This document shows positions 31,358 to 41,726 of a stretch of DNA of 64,000 nucleotides, in pieces; positions within the stretch are counted from its first letter, which is position 1, and every line of letters starts with the position of its first letter. Origin of the DNA: Thiocystis violacea (GTDB lineage: Bacteria; Pseudomonadota; Gammaproteobacteria; Chromatiales; Chromatiaceae); contig NZ_NRRG01000030.1 in assembly GCF_016583575.1 (NCBI RefSeq), positions 1-64,000 on the forward strand. Reading direction: 5' to 3'. Both the position numbers and the translations under genes were made by a program. The notes under the pieces were generated by a model. It was not told the origin of the DNA. It searched no databases and saw only the letters and a program-made list of their open reading frames with translations.

Positions 31358-32793
31358 TGGCGGCAAAGATTCCTCGCCTGGCGATCATGGGACACCCCAA
31401 CGCGGGGAAATCCTCCGTGGTGGCGACCCTGACCGAGAACGACCGGATCGCGATCGATAAGCGGGCCGGCACCACCACCAAGTCCGATTTCTATCCCGTG
31501 GTCATTGATGGCCGCAAGATCATCGAGTTCATCGACACGCCCGGCTTCCAGAATCCCAACGCCATTCTGGAGTGGTTCCAGGCCAACGAGGACAAGCCGG
31601 ATCTGGCGCGCGCCTTCGTCAACGCGCATAAATCCGACCCGCTCTATGCTCATGATATCGCGCTGCTGGAGCCGGTCGCCGAGGGGGCCGGCATCATCCT
31701 GGTCGTCGATGGATCCAAGCGGATCAAGGAAAAGGATCGCGTCGAGATCGAGCTGCTGCGGCTCACGGCGCGTCCGCGCATGGCGATTCTGAACAATCTG
31801 ACCAAGCAGAATCGTTATATGAATCAGTGGCAGGATGCCCTGAGCAAGGCGTTCAACTCGGTTCGGGAATTCAACGCCCATCGCGCCACCTACTCCGAGC
31901 GCATCAAGCTCTTGAGCGCGCTCAAGAGCATCGACCAGCGCTGGGAGCCACAGGTCGAGGAGGCCATCGACGCCTTCGCGCGCGATTGGGAGCGGCGGAC
32001 CGACCAGGCCGTGGCCACCATCGTCGATCTGCTCAGGCAGGTCTTGACCTACAAGGTCTCACGAACGGTCAAGAACAACAGGATCGTCTTCCAGAGCGGT
32101 CGCGATCGGGTCAAGACCGAGATCATCGCCGAGTTCGAGGATGGCTTGCGCAAGATGGAGGTGGACGCCCAGGAGCAGATCCGCTCTCACTTCCGTCACA
32201 ACGTCTGGAACGTCCCGTCCGATTCCGTCCTGGGTCAGGATCTGCTGTCGGAGGATGTCGGCCAGGCGCTTGGGCTATCCAGACGTCAGCTCGCCATGGC
32301 CGGGATGGCCGCGGGCGCCGCGTCGGGGGTCACCATCGATCTCGCGACCGCTGGCCATTCGCTCGGAACCGGCGCGCTGCTCGGCGCGGCGGCGGGCGGC
32401 TTCCTGGGGATGGTTGGCGGCAAGGCGCTGGCGAAGCTCAATATCGAACGGGCGCCCAACACCCACGTCTTCACCATCGGCCCGGTCTCCAATCCGCGTT
32501 TTCCCTTCGTGCTGCTCGACCGCCTCGTGCTCTACAGCGCCCGCGCCATGAACTGGGCGCACGGCCGTCAGGCCGCCGACGAGCAGGATCCGGACAAGGT
32601 TCCCGACCGGGAGGTTCGTCGACAGGGCTTCACCGAGGAGCTGACCGCCGCTCGGCAGCGCGAGCTGGGCCGCTTCTTCAGCGCCGCCCGGCGGGGCAAG
32701 GAATCGGATCACGAGGCGGAGTGTCGGGAGATCGTCAAGGGGATCCTGCGCGGCGTCTCGCTCAGCGAGATTGATAGTCGCAGCGATCTCTGA
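31357..32793 (+). CDS. Era-like GTPase with DUF3482 domain
   Basis: A 478-residue P-loop GTPase. The G domain occupies residues 1-170: G1 GHPNAGKSSVVATL (about 12), G2-like RAGTTTKSDFY, G3 DTPGFQNP, with ILNNLTK as a possible G4. The DUF3482 C-terminus holds helices and a Gly/Ala-rich hydrophobic stretch (AMAGMAAGAASGVTIDLATAGHSLGTGALLGAAAGGFLG region, about 310-350), perhaps membrane-inserting. The ATG overlaps the stop of the DUF2868 gene, so the two proteins are made together and probably interact at the membrane. The cellular role is not known. Confidence 0.88.
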   Translation: MAAKIPRLAIMGHPNAGKSSVVATLTENDRIAIDKRAGTTTKSDFYPVVIDGRKIIEFIDTPGFQNPNAILEWFQANEDKPDLARAFVNAHKSDPLYAHDIALLEPVAEGAGIILVVDGSKRIKEKDRVEIELLRLTARPRMAILNNLTKQNRYMNQWQDALSKAFNSVREFNAHRATYSERIKLLSALKSIDQRWEPQVEEAIDAFARDWERRTDQAVATIVDLLRQVLTYKVSRTVKNNRIVFQSGRDRVKTEIIAEFEDGLRKMEVDAQEQIRSHFRHNVWNVPSDSVLGQDLLSEDVGQALGLSRRQLAMAGMAAGAASGVTIDLATAGHSLGTGALLGAAAGGFLGMVGGKALAKLNIERAPNTHVFTIGPVSNPRFPFVLLDRLVLYSARAMNWAHGRQAADEQDPDKVPDREVRRQGFTEELTAARQRELGRFFSAARRGKESDHEAECREIVKGILRGVSLSEIDSRSDL

Positions 32794-32968
32794 TGCGATG
32801 AGCGACCCGCTCAAGAAACCCCCATTGGTCTCCAGACCTTCGGCGAGACCGTGACGATGGGAATTATCCATCCCTCCCATCCATGCCGCCGGACCCGGCC
32901 GCGGGCCGTCCGTCCCTGGAATTTCCAAGACGTTCCAAACGCGGATCCCAGGTCGGAGTAGCGAACGG

Positions 32969-34258
32969 ATGGATAGCGCCGAGATCCTCGCCATCGACCA
33001 GGCCCATGCCTGGCATCCCTATACCTCGACCATCGATCGGGATCCGGTCTATCCGGTGCGCTCGGCGCATGGCTGTCGTTTGGAACTGATGGACGGTCGG
33101 GAGTTGATCGATGGCATGGCCTCCTGGTGGTGCGCGATCCACGGCTACAACCATCCGGTTCTCAATCAGGCCGCGCGCGATCAGCTCGATCGCATGTCCC
33201 ATGTGATGTTCGGCGGACTGACGCACGAGCCGGCCATGCGTCTGGTGCGCTCGCTGGTGGATCTGACCCCGGAACCGCTCCAGCACGTCTTTTTGTGCGA
33301 CTCGGGCTCGGTCGCGGTGGAGGTGGCGATCAAGATGGCCCTCCAGTTCTGGATCTCCGGGGGGCGGCCGGAGAAGCATCGGCTCATGACCATTCGCTCC
33401 GGTTATCACGGGGACACCTTCAACGCCATGTCGGTGTGCGATCCCCTGACCGGGATGCACCATCTGTTCAGCCGGGTTCTGCCCAGCCAGATCTTCGCCC
33501 CGGCTCCGCTCGGTCGCTTCGGCGAGCCCTGTTCGCCCGAGGACATCGCCCCCTTCGCCGAGCTGATCGAGCGCCACCGGGGCGAGCTGGCGGCCGTGAT
33601 CCTGGAGCCGATCGTGCAAGGCGCCGGCGGCATGCGTTTCTACGGTGCCGACTATCTTGGACAGGTACGCGCCCTCTGCGATCGTTTCGATGTCCTCCTG
33701 ATCGCCGACGAGATCGCCACCGGTTTCGGTCGCACCGGCCGTCTCTTCGCCTGCGAACATGCCGGGATCTCGCCGGACATCCTGACGCTCGGCAAGGCGC
33801 TGACCGGCGGCTACCTGACCCTGGCGGCGGTCCTGTCCAGTCGGCGTGTCGCCCAGGGGATCTCCTCGGGCGAACCGGGCGTCTTCATGCATGGTCCGAC
33901 CTTCATGGGCAATCCGCTTGCCTGCGCCGTCGCCAATGCCAGTATCGAGCGGCTGCTGTCTGGAGACTGGTCGGCCAATATCCGTCGGATCGAGACGGGT
34001 CTGTCGAGCGGACTGGCACCCTGCCGGGGCCGGCCCGGCGTGGCGGACGTGCGGGTGCTGGGCGGGATCGGTGTCGTTGAGATGGAGCGCCCGGTCCCGA
34101 TGCGCGAGACCCAGCGTCGTCTCGTCGAGCGCGGTGTCTGGGTCCGTCCGTTCGGCCGACTCATCTATCTGATGCCACCCTATATCGTTTCCGACCGGGA
34201 GCTTGGCGTCTTGTGCGAGGCGGTTGTCCAGGTGGTGGCGGAGTCGCCGAACCTGTAG
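32969..34258 (+). CDS. bioA: Adenosylmethionine-8-amino-7-oxononanoate aminotransferase
   Basis: BioA makes 7,8-diaminononanoate in biotin synthesis, using SAM as amino donor and PLP as cofactor. The 429-residue protein has [18 protein letters not shown] near the N-terminus, the substrate-site [14 protein letters not shown], the PLP-site region [39 protein letters not shown], and the Schiff-base lysine in [18 protein letters not shown]. No other biotin genes are adjacent. A 175-base gap without clear signals precedes it. Confidence 0.95.
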   Translation: MDSAEILAIDQAHAWHPYTSTIDRDPVYPVRSAHGCRLELMDGRELIDGMASWWCAIHGYNHPVLNQAARDQLDRMSHVMFGGLTHEPAMRLVRSLVDLTPEPLQHVFLCDSGSVAVEVAIKMALQFWISGGRPEKHRLMTIRSGYHGDTFNAMSVCDPLTGMHHLFSRVLPSQIFAPAPLGRFGEPCSPEDIAPFAELIERHRGELAAVILEPIVQGAGGMRFYGADYLGQVRALCDRFDVLLIADEIATGFGRTGRLFACEHAGISPDILTLGKALTGGYLTLAAVLSSRRVAQGISSGEPGVFMHGPTFMGNPLACAVANASIERLLSGDWSANIRRIETGLSSGLAPCRGRPGVADVRVLGGIGVVEMERPVPMRETQRRLVERGVWVRPFGRLIYLMPPYIVSDRELGVLCEAVVQVVAESPNL

Positions 34259-34420
34259 ATATCCTGGATCGACGAACGGCCGAGGCCGCTACCCTTGGCT
34301 GGTCCCCGGTCGCTCGAAAATGAGGATCGGGCGGAGGGGTTCGATCCGTTATCATGCGTCTCCACATGGCTCGACAATCACCTCCAGGTCTTCACTGACC
34401 GACCACATCCGGACAAACCC

Positions 34421-35740
34421 TTGCCTACTGACTCGCCAGCCGATTCAAGCTCGATCATCCGGGGTGCGCGTCCTTGGCTCGCGCTGACGCTCGCGTTCGG
34501 GCTGATCGGCTGCGGCGCCATGCCGCCGGCCTCCGAGCGCGCGGTCGAGCGCGGCGCGGGCGGCCTGGTCGGGAAACCACCGACGCCCGAATGGCGAGAC
34601 TCCAGGGGGCGCGAGGAATCGGAGCGAGCGGGGGGCGTGGCCTCGCCTGCGGGTTTGGGCTCGCCGCTCTATAGCCGGCAGCCGGAGCCGCTGGCGCGCG
34701 AGGTGGCGCTGGTCTGCGCCCGCGCCCGAGCGGAGGGGCGCGGGCCGGAGCGTTTTCTGCGAACGCTCGTGGCCGATCTCTATTTCTCCGAAGTCCCCCC
34801 TGGCATGGCGACGAAGGCCCTGTTGGATGGCGATTGCGGGAGTCCCGCCGGGATCGTCGAGGAAATGGTGGCGCGGGGTGGCGATGACAGTCTCGAGGCC
34901 GTGCTGAGCCAGTCGCGCCGGGGGCCGGAAGGCGGCCAGGCGCGTCAGCTCGATTCCGCCGTGGCCGCCGGTCTCGCCCGTCATGCCGACCTGTCCGAGG
35001 TGACGTCCGACGCCAGGCCCGATGAGCCGACCGGCTACGGGATGCTCTACTTCCCCTCGGTCGGCGCGAGCAGTCAGTTGGTGACCTCGGTGGCGCTGAA
35101 TCGGCTGTACGAGGAAGCCCTGCCTGGCTATGGAATCTACACCTTCGTGCTCATGGGCTCGGCCTCCGAGAACCCGAGCGGTCATGACCTGGCGAGCTAC
35201 GGCGAACTCTTCAGGACGATCGAGACCTATGTCTCGGCGGGCGACGGAGCGTCCGATGTCCCGAATCCGGAGACGCATGTCTTCCTGGTTCCGGTCAAAC
35301 CGGGGGACGCGGGGGCGCCCCTGATCGATCAGTCGGCGTCGGATCTGTCGGATCTGATGCGGCGGCATTTCAGTCGGGCCCTTCGTCACGAGGGCCATCA
35401 ACGTCTGGCGGCCAGGCTCGACAAGGGTGCCGGCCCATTCCTGGTGGCGGCCCTTGAGCCACGTCTGCTGCCGTCGAGTTCGGACTCCCCCAGGCTGGTG
35501 ACCGATCTGTCCGGTATCGGTCCCGAGCACATCTACGGGGTCGTGGATGCCTTCGATCGCGCGATTCCGCCGGAGACGAGTGGTCGGCCGGAGAGTCTGT
35601 CCCTGATCCGCAAGCGTTTGCTGGGCCTTCCGGTGAGCCCATCCGATCGGCGGGGCGCCAGCCCCGATGGCAAGAGCTGGGTCTTCATGCTCGGCCCCAT
35701 GGCCGCGCGTCCGGTCGCCGACCGTTCATCCCTGTCCTGA
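34421..35740 (+). CDS. Putative lipoprotein of unknown function
   Basis: A roughly 440-residue exported protein with a lipoprotein signal (ARPWLALTLAFGLIGCGAMPP; lipobox Cys about 25 residues from a TTG start at 34421). The frame stays open upstream to a TTG at 34295, so the start is uncertain. The mature part begins with a low-complexity linker and then holds a folded region (about residues 85-420) with repeated patterns such as GYGMLYFPSVGASSQLVTSVALNRLY, GIYTFVLMGSASE and NPETHVFLVPVKPG. I do not recognise a family. It lies between bioA and a small membrane protein and has no obvious operon partner. Confidence 0.65.
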   Translation: MPTDSPADSSSIIRGARPWLALTLAFGLIGCGAMPPASERAVERGAGGLVGKPPTPEWRDSRGREESERAGGVASPAGLGSPLYSRQPEPLAREVALVCARARAEGRGPERFLRTLVADLYFSEVPPGMATKALLDGDCGSPAGIVEEMVARGGDDSLEAVLSQSRRGPEGGQARQLDSAVAAGLARHADLSEVTSDARPDEPTGYGMLYFPSVGASSQLVTSVALNRLYEEALPGYGIYTFVLMGSASENPSGHDLASYGELFRTIETYVSAGDGASDVPNPETHVFLVPVKPGDAGAPLIDQSASDLSDLMRRHFSRALRHEGHQRLAARLDKGAGPFLVAALEPRLLPSSSDSPRLVTDLSGIGPEHIYGVVDAFDRAIPPETSGRPESLSLIRKRLLGLPVSPSDRRGASPDGKSWVFMLGPMAARPVADRSSLS

Positions 35741-35787
35741 GCCGTTCGCTCGGCTGGGCCGAGCGATACACCGCCCGAAGGAGGCGA

Positions 35788-36408
35788 TTGGTTTCATCCA
35801 TGAATATCATTCCTTACAGTGTCGGCAGTCTCATCCGTTTCCTGATCGGGATCTTTCTCCTGCAGGGGGTGACGGGCCTCCTGGTCTATACCGCCCTCAA
35901 TACGGATTGGGCGGTCACCTGGCCACTGTTCGTCCTGTTGGCCGGCGCCATCGGGCTGGTCGTGGCCCTCTGGTTCAACACCATCATTTCGGCGGATCGC
36001 CATCGCGTGGTCTCGCGGGTCAGCGAGCGTCATTCCAAGGAGCGGGAGAAGATCCGCGCGCGCGCCGAGCAGCAGCGCCTCAAGTCGACCCGCGAAACCG
36101 AGCGGCTGGCGGCCAAGGCCAATCGACGCGCCTCGGCTGGCCTCAGTCTCAAGACCGGCGTGGTGGTTGGCGGAACGGTCGGGGTCGGCGTGGCGATGAT
36201 GCTTGCCCAGTTCCTGACCCTGGGTCTGGTGACCCTGACCGCGGCTGGCGGGGTCGCGCTTGGCTATACCGTCAGGGTGCGCCAGGAGAAGACCATCGCC
36301 GCGCGACGGCTCGCGGCGGAGGATCGGGCCTTTCAGGTGATCGAGGCCGATGTTGGCGAGAAGCGTGTGCTGCCGAGGCGAAGGAAGAACCCGGAGGAGG
36401 CCGTCTGA
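35788..36408 (+). CDS. Small membrane protein with coiled-coil segment
   Basis: About 206 residues with two N-terminal membrane helices (SLIRFLIGIFLLQGVTGLLVYTAL and WPLFVLLAGAIGLVVALWF), then a charged helix rich in Arg, Glu and Lys (about residues 70-115) likely to be a coiled coil, a further hydrophobic Gly-rich stretch (GVVVGGTVGVGVAMMLAQFLTLG) and a basic tail. AAGGAGG lies just before the TTG at 35788; an ATG 12 bases later is an alternative. No family is recognised with confidence. Confidence 0.65.
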   Translation: MVSSMNIIPYSVGSLIRFLIGIFLLQGVTGLLVYTALNTDWAVTWPLFVLLAGAIGLVVALWFNTIISADRHRVVSRVSERHSKEREKIRARAEQQRLKSTRETERLAAKANRRASAGLSLKTGVVVGGTVGVGVAMMLAQFLTLGLVTLTAAGGVALGYTVRVRQEKTIAARRLAAEDRAFQVIEADVGEKRVLPRRRKNPEEAV

Positions 36409-36457
36409 GCCTTCCGGCCATCGCGCCATCGGGCCTCTAGCCGTCGGGACATCCCGG

Positions 36458-36784
36458 TCAGTGGACCGACACCAGCTTGAGACCCAGGATGCCGACGACG
36501 ATGAGTCCGACGAAGAAGAACCTGGCCAGCGTGGCCGGTTCGCCGAAGAGGAAGATCCCCAGCACGAAAGTTCCGGTGGCGCCGATGCCGGTCCAGACGG
36601 CGTAAGCGGTCCCGATCGGGATGCTTTTCAGGGCCAGCAGCAGCAGGGCGCCGCTCGCGCCCATGCAGACGCCGGCGAACAGGAGCCAGCCCCAGCGAAA
36701 CCCCGTCTCGGTCAGTCCGAGCTTGAGTCCGACCGGCCAGCCCCATTCGAAGACTCCGGCGATGAGGAGATAGATCCAGGCCAT
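36458..36784 (-). CDS. sugE: SMR-family guanidinium exporter (Gdx/SugE-type)
   Basis: A 108-residue four-helix small multidrug resistance protein. The start MAWIYLLIAGVFEWGWPVGLKLGL has the essential membrane Glu in helix 1 (position 13). The sequence IGTAYAVWTGIGATGTFVLGI matches the Gdx/SugE subgroup, now known to export guanidinium, rather than EmrE. The end LIVVGILGLKLVSVH is also typical. It would act as an antiparallel dimer in the inner membrane. The upstream 80 bases show no guanidine riboswitch that I can recognise. The gene is alone on the minus strand. Confidence 0.88.
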   Translation of the reverse strand: MAWIYLLIAGVFEWGWPVGLKLGLTETGFRWGWLLFAGVCMGASGALLLLALKSIPIGTAYAVWTGIGATGTFVLGIFLFGEPATLARFFFVGLIVVGILGLKLVSVH

Positions 36785-36864
36785 GGATAGGGATTGCGAG
36801 CGCGATCCAGTGCGCCACTAATGTCGGTGAGCCAAGTGCCTGTCCTCGCCAGGGTGGACCAAGG

Positions 36865-37269
36865 CTAGTCCTTGCCCGGCTCGGGGCGCGACTCCGGTTC
36901 CGCCGGGGCGGGGTCGGCCGGTCTCGCGCGTTCGCTTCCGCATTCCATCAGGCACTGGTCATATTGCACGGAGCAGAGTTTCATGTCGGCGCCCAGGCAT
37001 TCGATGGGCTGGACGCACAGCGGGCCGGTCCCGTCGCGACACTCCCGTTGCTCGGTCTGGAGTTGGGCGGCGTATTCCTGGCAGAGCCGCTCGCGCAGTT
37101 GCTGGCGCTGATCGCACTGGGTTTTCATCAGCTCGCAGTTGGAGACACAGGCGTTTCCCGGCTCGACGAGGGGCGTGGGTGCCGGTTGCTTGAACGGGTT
37201 GGATTCGCAACCGACCAGCAGGACCGAGGAGAGCAGGGCGACGAGGAGCCAGTTGAAGGTGTTGAGCAT
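36865..37269 (-). CDS. Small cysteine-rich lipoprotein
   Basis: A 134-residue protein with a lipoprotein signal MLNTFNWLLVALLSSVLLVGCESN (lipobox Cys21). The mature part holds ten further cysteines in pairs (NACVSNCELMKTQC, RLCQEY, QRECRDGTGPLC, QPIECLG, KLCSVQYDQCLMECG), suggesting five disulfides in the periplasm or at the outer membrane. A Pro/Glu-rich tail follows. The ATG at 37269 has GGAG 9 bases upstream and is preferred over longer starts. I do not recognise the family. Confidence 0.65.
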   Translation of the reverse strand: MLNTFNWLLVALLSSVLLVGCESNPFKQPAPTPLVEPGNACVSNCELMKTQCDQRQQLRERLCQEYAAQLQTEQRECRDGTGPLCVQPIECLGADMKLCSVQYDQCLMECGSERARPADPAPAEPESRPEPGKD

Positions 37270-37607
37270 TGGCGAATTCTCCATGAATCGATGCCCGCAC
37301 TCTACCATAGCGCGGTTGAGCGCTCCTCCCGATCCCGTGGCCTGGAGGGCTTCCGGCCATCGGGAGAGCGGAAGATCGCGAAGGCCATGCGCCGGTTTTT
37401 GAGTAAAGTGAAAGAGTCGGAATATAATCACATGTTCATCCAGGTGCCTTGAGCCGGATATCCTTGAAACCAGGCTTCCAGATGCGGATATTGATTCCGG
37501 GCGGTTCGCCCGAGAATTTTCTGCCTGCCAGGGTGTTGATTCGAACCCTGGCGAGCGTATATTAAAAACCTAGTGAAATACTCAAGAAAGCGGAGCCAGG
37601 AGCCATC
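37270..37607. other. Divergent promoter region between lipoprotein and sufB
   Basis: No gene is seen in these 338 bases. They must hold the promoters of the minus-strand lipoprotein and of the suf operon; a strong sigma70 candidate for sufB is listed separately. Confidence 0.5.
37536..37563 (+). promoter_or_regulatory. Candidate sigma70 promoter for the suf operon
   Basis: A -35-like TTGATT (37536-37541) and a -10-like TATATT (37558-37563) are separated by 16 bases, giving a predicted start about 37570, 38 bases before the sufB ATG. The AT-rich AAAAACCTAGTG that follows could carry a weak IscR-type site, but the match is poor. Confidence 0.6.
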
Positions 37608-39053
<1,446 letters not shown>

Positions 39054-39154
39054 TCGGTTGTCAGTTGCCGGCGTTTCACCGGTTTTTTCTGATCGGGGGC
39101 TGAGGACTGAGTGCGGGAGACGCTCGGCCGGTCTGAATCTATTTGGAGAAGATG

Positions 39155-39910
39155 ATGTTGTCTGTCAAGGGCCTGCGGGCCAACGTCGGTGATAAAGAGA
39201 TCTTGAGGGGATTGGACCTGGAGGTCGGTCCCGGTGAAGTCCATGCCATCATGGGGCCGAACGGCTCCGGCAAGAGCACCTTCGCCCATGTGCTCTCCGG
39301 CCGCGCGGGCTACGGCGTGACCGCCGGTTCCGCGATTTTCGAAGGTCGGGATCTGTTCGATCTGGAGCCGGAGGAGCGTGCCCGGCTGGGGCTCTTTCTG
39401 GCCTTTCAGTACCCGGTCGAACTGCCGGGCGTGAACAACACCTATTTTCTCAAGGCGGCGCTCAACAGCATCCGCAAGGCGCGCGGCGAGTCGGAGTTGG
39501 ACGCGGTTTCCTTCCTGCGGCTCATCAAGGAGCGGCTGAAGATCCTGCATCTCGATGATTCACTGTTGAAGCGCGCCGTCAACGCCGGCTTTTCGGGCGG
39601 TGAGAAGAAGCGCAACGAGATCTTTCAGATGGCTCTCCTGGAGCCTAGGCTCGCCATCCTCGACGAGACCGACTCGGGTCTCGACATCGACGCCCTGCGG
39701 GTCGTCGCCGATGGCGTCAATGCGCTGCGCGGTCCCGAACGATCCATGATCGTGGTCACCCATTATCAGCGCCTGCTCGATTACATCGAGCCGGACTATG
39801 TGCATGTCCTGGCCAAGGGTCGGATCATCCGCTCCGGCGGCAAGGAGTTGGCGCTGGAGCTTGAGGAAAAGGGCTACGGCTGGATCGACGCGGAGGTCGA
39901 GGCGGCATGA
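39155..39910 (+). CDS. sufC: Fe-S cluster assembly ATPase SufC
   Basis: ABC-type ATPase that drives conformational change in the SufBCD complex. The roughly 251-residue protein has Walker A GPNGSGKSTFAHVLSG (about residue 35), signature FSGGEKKRNEIFQM and Walker B LAILDETDSGLDIDALR, all matching SufC. The start is set at ATG 39155 (MLSVKGLRANVGDKEILRG) because GGAG lies 6 bases upstream; an ATG one codon earlier is close. The stop overlaps the sufD ATG as ATGA, so the two are coupled. Confidence 0.96.
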   Translation: MLSVKGLRANVGDKEILRGLDLEVGPGEVHAIMGPNGSGKSTFAHVLSGRAGYGVTAGSAIFEGRDLFDLEPEERARLGLFLAFQYPVELPGVNNTYFLKAALNSIRKARGESELDAVSFLRLIKERLKILHLDDSLLKRAVNAGFSGGEKKRNEIFQMALLEPRLAILDETDSGLDIDALRVVADGVNALRGPERSMIVVTHYQRLLDYIEPDYVHVLAKGRIIRSGGKELALELEEKGYGWIDAEVEAA

Positions 39911-41223
39911 ACGGCGACCCCCAGATCGGTTTCGAGCGCTGGCTTGCCGAGCCGTCCGCCGGGGCGGCGCCCGACTGGCTGGAGTCGTTCCGGAGCGGCG
40001 CCAGGGAGGACGTTCGGGCGCGGCTCCTGCCCCATTCCAAGGAGGAGGCCTGGCGCTATACCAGCGTGAAGAGTCTCCTGGAGCAGGGATTCGCCCAGTC
40101 CGACGAGACCATGACCGCGCTCCAACCGGATGATCTGGAGGAGATTCTGGTTCCCGGCTTCGAGACGCATCGGCTGGTGCTGGTGAACGGTCGCTACGTA
40201 CCCGAACTGTCCGCGCCGGGCGACTGGCCCGAGGGTGTTCGAGTCGGCGGGCTCCGGGCCTTGCTGGAGAGCGATCCCGACGCCCTGCGCGAGCGGATCA
40301 ACGCGACGGTGGACGAGCCGCAGCCCTTCTTTTCAGCGCTCAACACGGCCGGACTCGATGACGGACTGGTCGTGCTCCTGGGGCCTGGGGCCATCGTCGA
40401 GCGACCGATCGAGCTGATCCATCTCTCGGTCGGCCTGGACGAGCCGCGGGTGGCCCAGCCGCGTCATATCGTCAGGCTCGACGCGGCCGCCCAGGCCACC
40501 CTGGTGGAGCGCTACGTGAGTCTCGGAAACTCGGTCTATTGCACCAACAGCGTTGTGGAGGTGTCGCTGGGGCGCGACGCGATCCTGCGGCACGAGCGCG
40601 TGCAGATGGAGAGTCCTAACGCCTTCCATCTCACCGGGCTCTATCTCGTCCAGGACGAGAATAGCCACTACATGGGCGTGAACATCGGATTGGGCGCCCG
40701 TTGGGCGAGGACCGACCTCAATGCCCGCTTCCGCGGCCGGCATGCCGAATGTGTCCTGCGGGGCCTCTATCTGGCGGGGGACGGCCAACTCCTGGACTAC
40801 CACCTGGATGTCGATCACGCGGTCCCGGATTGCCGCAGCCAGGAAAACTTCAAGGGCATTCTCCATGGCAAGGGCCGGGCGGTGTTCGATGGGCGCGTCC
40901 TGGTCGCCAAGGATGCCCAGAAAACCGACGCGGCCATGTCCAACCGCAACCTGATGCTCTCGGAGCAGGCGGAGGTCGACACCAAGCCCCGGCTCGAGAT
41001 CAAGGCCGATGATGTCAAGTGCAGTCATGGGACCACGGTCGGCCAGATCGATCCGGAAATGCTCTTCTATCTGCGTTCACGCGGGATCTCGGAGCCGCTC
41101 GCCCGGCGGATGGTTTGCCTCGGGTTCGCCGGCGAGATCATCGAGACCCTGGGCTCCGAGGCGCTGCGCGAGCATATCTCGGAGCAGGTCGGTCGGCGGC
41201 TGGAAGCCACGTCATTGAGTTGA
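39907..41223 (+). CDS. sufD: Fe-S cluster assembly protein SufD
   Basis: SufD is the SufB-like partner in the SufBC2D scaffold, needed for iron acquisition. The 438-residue protein has a variable helical N-terminus (WLAEPSAGAAPDWLESFR, SKEEAWRYTSVKSLL) and the right-handed beta-helix core with FRGRHAECVLRGLYLAGDGQLLDYHLDVDHA, VFDGRVLVAKDAQKTDAAMSNRNLMLSE and IKADDVKCSHGTTVGQID, which includes the conserved Cys-His pair near the end. It overlaps sufC by four bases. Confidence 0.96.
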   Translation: MNGDPQIGFERWLAEPSAGAAPDWLESFRSGAREDVRARLLPHSKEEAWRYTSVKSLLEQGFAQSDETMTALQPDDLEEILVPGFETHRLVLVNGRYVPELSAPGDWPEGVRVGGLRALLESDPDALRERINATVDEPQPFFSALNTAGLDDGLVVLLGPGAIVERPIELIHLSVGLDEPRVAQPRHIVRLDAAAQATLVERYVSLGNSVYCTNSVVEVSLGRDAILRHERVQMESPNAFHLTGLYLVQDENSHYMGVNIGLGARWARTDLNARFRGRHAECVLRGLYLAGDGQLLDYHLDVDHAVPDCRSQENFKGILHGKGRAVFDGRVLVAKDAQKTDAAMSNRNLMLSEQAEVDTKPRLEIKADDVKCSHGTTVGQIDPEMLFYLRSRGISEPLARRMVCLGFAGEIIETLGSEALREHISEQVGRRLEATSLS

Positions 41224-41306
41224 GTCATCGAGCCTTTGAGTCTCGGGGTTGGCCGCGTCAGCGAGCGCTTCGCTCTGGCCATTGATGTGTTGTCGAGAGG
41301 TCGATC

Positions 41307-41711
41307 ATGAACAGACTGGCCCGCTTCGCCGGTTTCGGTAAGCGCAATAAAGAGCAGGCGGAAGAGACGGCCGTCCTGCACGATGTCGTCGTCGAGCACA
41401 TGGATCCGGAGGAGCTGCGCGAGCCCATCATCGCGTCGCTGCGTACCGTCCATGACCCGGAGATACCCGTCAACATCTACGACCTGGGACTCATCTACCA
41501 AATCGACATCGCCACCAACGGAGACGTGGCGGTGGACATGACCCTGACCGCGCCCGGCTGTCCGGTCGCGGGCATCATGCCGCTGATGGTCAAGAGCGCT
41601 GTCGCGCGGGTGGAAGGCGTGGGCGAGGTCAACGTGCGACTGGTCTGGGATCCGCCCTGGAGCGCCGACACCATGAGCGACGAGGCCCGATTGCAACTTG
41701 GATTGATGTGA
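41307..41711 (+). CDS. sufT: SUF-associated DUF59 (MIP18-like) protein
   Basis: A 134-residue DUF59 protein implicated in Fe-S cluster maturation. After a polar leader, the domain shows LREPIIASLRTVHDPEIPVNIYDLGLIYQIDI, DVAVDMTLTAPGCPVAGIMPLMV (with the conserved, functional Cys) and VWDPPWSADTMSDEARLQLGLM at the end. GAGAGG precedes the ATG. The 83-base gap after sufD and same strand suggest it ends the suf operon. SufS and SufE are not seen nearby, so the sulfur donor for this operon must be encoded elsewhere. Confidence 0.9.
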   Translation: MNRLARFAGFGKRNKEQAEETAVLHDVVVEHMDPEELREPIIASLRTVHDPEIPVNIYDLGLIYQIDIATNGDVAVDMTLTAPGCPVAGIMPLMVKSAVARVEGVGEVNVRLVWDPPWSADTMSDEARLQLGLM

Positions 41712-41726
41712 TGGCTCGCCCGCCGC

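Noticed and set aside
36785-36864. Guanidine riboswitch upstream of the SMR exporter
   Set aside because: I looked for ykkC, mini-ykkC and guanidine-III landmarks such as paired ACGR-loop hairpins and saw none.
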